Positions 13,232-14,254 of a stretch of DNA of 14,254 nt are shown here, piece by piece (position 1 is the stretch's first letter; the number at the start of each line of letters is the position of its first letter). The translations under genes were made by a program, and so were the position numbers. The DNA lies in assembly GCA_934122085.1 (NCBI GenBank), contig CAKOVS010000018.1:1-14254 (forward strand). The letters are read 5' to 3'. The notes beneath the pieces were generated by a model that made no database searches, was not told where the DNA came from, and saw nothing but the letters and a program-made list of their open reading frames with translations. This DNA is from an uncultured Clostridia bacterium (lineage in GTDB: Bacteria; Bacillota; Clostridia; TANB77; CAG-508).

Positions 13232-14053
13232 CTATTCTTGAACCTCTGTGTTTTTTTCTGATTTTAGTTGTAAAACATCATCATAAAAACATACTTTTGA
13301 TGTTTGTACATATGCTCCTAAACATAGCATTGCAATTACAGTACATATTCCAAAAAGAATTGATACTGCTGGTGCTACTAATACTGTCGCACTTGCTAGT
13401 GCTAATGGAATATAACATAATACAATCCATCCTATGAATGATAAAACTAATACAAATAAATCTCCTCTATGTCCTTCCATTAATTCAGCACTTTTTTCAA
13501 CAATATCTTTTGCTGACATATCTGGATTATCATATGCAATTAATATTGTTAATGAATATTTAAGCCCAATTACTACTGCATACGCTATTGCTGCAACATA
13601 TATTACTATAGCTAACAAAATAATTCCTAATGCTTGTTGCCCAGCTCCCATTGCTATTCCAGTAACTCCTCCAACAGCAAACATTATTCCAACTAATACT
13701 AATGCTACAATAATACAAATTATTGGTATTATCATTTTTATTAATGTTCTAAAACATATTGCCCAAGACCTGCTAAAATTTTCAAATCCTATTTTTACAA
13801 AATCAAAATAATTTACTTCTTCATTTCTTTTTAATTTTATAAATGCATATACTAATCCAAATGCTAATGGAACTTGCACAATTATTTCTATAATTGAAAT
13901 TATTGATTTTGTTATTGAATTATCTTTTAATGCTCCTTCAATTCCAGTAATTATTCCAATTATTATTGATTCAATAAAAAGCATTGCAACAGCTTTACCC
14001 CATTTTCCTTTTAATGATTCTCTTGCTTCTTTTCTTATGTTTGTTGCTACCAT
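13232..14053 (-). CDS. DUF975 family integral membrane protein
   Basis: A 273-residue membrane protein. The N-terminus IRKEARESLKGKWGKAV matches the usual opening of DUF975 proteins, and about six hydrophobic segments follow (about 20-38, 45-72, 100-132, 138-168, 196-222 and 226-250). A charged loop between the third and fifth segments reads AYDNPDMSAKDIVEKSAELMEGHRGDLF, also typical of the family. The protein ends in a short charged tail. The family has no established function. The ribosome binding site GGGAGG is six to seven bases before the ATG. The gene is monocistronic, with a strong promoter and a clear terminator. Its link to the neighbouring genes is positional only. Confidence 0.9.
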   Translation of the reverse strand: MVATNIRKEARESLKGKWGKAVAMLFIESIIIGIITGIEGALKDNSITKSIISIIEIIVQVPLAFGLVYAFIKLKRNEEVNYFDFVKIGFENFSRSWAICFRTLIKMIIPIICIIVALVLVGIMFAVGGVTGIAMGAGQQALGIILLAIVIYVAAIAYAVVIGLKYSLTILIAYDNPDMSAKDIVEKSAELMEGHRGDLFVLVLSFIGWIVLCYIPLALASATVLVAPAVSILFGICTVIAMLCLGAYVQTSKVCFYDDVLQLKSEKNTEVQE

Positions 14054-14105
14054 TTTTATTCCTCCCTTCTTTTGTAATTATTATATTATAAATAATATCA
14101 TTATT

Positions 14106-14134
14106 ATTATATAAATGTTAATAAATTTTTGCAA
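14106..14134 (-). promoter_or_regulatory. Sigma-A promoter of the DUF975 gene
   Basis: On the minus strand, TTGCAA (14134-14129) and a perfect TATAAT (14111-14106) are separated by 17 bases, the same hexamers as the yqeG promoter. The leader to the ATG at 14053 is about 45 bases and A+T-rich. Confidence 0.8.
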
Positions 14135-14218
14135 GTATTTTGTAAAATTTTATTACATTTTGTCTTTCGAATTACTTGTGTCAATCATTTTTGAAAATGT
14201 CTTAAAAAATTTTATTTA

Positions 14219-14249
14219 TTAGCACTAAATTTTTTGAATTTAGTGCTAA
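14219..14249. terminator. Perfect hairpin at the window end, possible terminator
   Basis: TTAGCACTAAATT (14219-14231) pairs perfectly with 14237-14249 around a 5-base loop. On the minus strand the T-rich stretch begins about eight bases later. On the plus strand the window ends four to five bases after the stem. It is probably the terminator of a gene to the right, but its strand cannot be decided. Confidence 0.5.
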
Positions 14250-14254
14250 TATTT

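Noticed and set aside
13434..13811. 125-residue plus-strand frame antisense to the DUF975 gene
   Set aside because: It is a shadow of the opposite-strand gene, with repetitive Ile/Asn/Thr composition and no start signal.

Overview
The window is strongly A+T-rich and carries a complete endospore spoIIIA cluster, mutS2, a YqeG-type HAD phosphatase, a YebC factor and DUF975 and DUF6774 proteins. This points to a low-G+C, endospore-forming Firmicute, most likely a member of the Clostridia. I cannot name the genus. Ribosome binding sites are mostly clear GGAGG-type, and several promoters match the sigma-A consensus closely.

Layout. (1) 1-1250: a short plus-strand DUF6774-type gene faces an unrecognised minus-strand gene (342-1181), with a shared bidirectional terminator between them. 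(2) 1248-2141: a minus-strand ORF6N plus PLD-like gene whose near-perfect sigma-A promoter has a LexA/SOS box in the spacer. (3) 2297-4651: plus-strand mutS2, divergent from the ORF6N gene and convergent with the spoIIIA operon through a second bidirectional terminator. (4) 4699-9839: the minus-strand operon spoIIIAA-AB-AC-AD-AE-AF-AG-AH. spoIIIAA is interrupted by one extra base inside its Walker A motif. (5) 9929-10654: yebC with its own extended -10 promoter and a terminator. (6) 10747-13119: an apparent yqeG - prepilin peptidase - Xaa-Pro peptidase operon from one sigma-A promoter. (7) 13232-14053: a DUF975 membrane protein gene with its own promoter and terminator. The last 200 bases hold that promoter and a 13-bp perfect hairpin but no gene.

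How the genes fit together. SpoIIIAA-AH form the mother-cell side of the channel (feeding tube) that joins mother cell and forespore during engulfment: SpoIIIAA is the ATPase, AB to AF are membrane components, and AG and AH form rings. In Bacillus subtilis the neighbours are yqhT (Xaa-Pro peptidase), efp, yqhV and spoIIIA. Here the Xaa-Pro peptidase is present but yebC sits where efp would be. YebC-family proteins, like EF-P, are reported to relieve ribosome stalling at proline runs.

The observations most worth checking are the LexA-controlled ORF6N/PLD gene and the unknown gene behind it, the yebC-for-efp replacement, the +1 frameshift exactly at the Pro-Pro-Gly of the SpoIIIAA P-loop, and start sites in 342-1181 and spoIIIAD that conflict with their ribosome binding sites.
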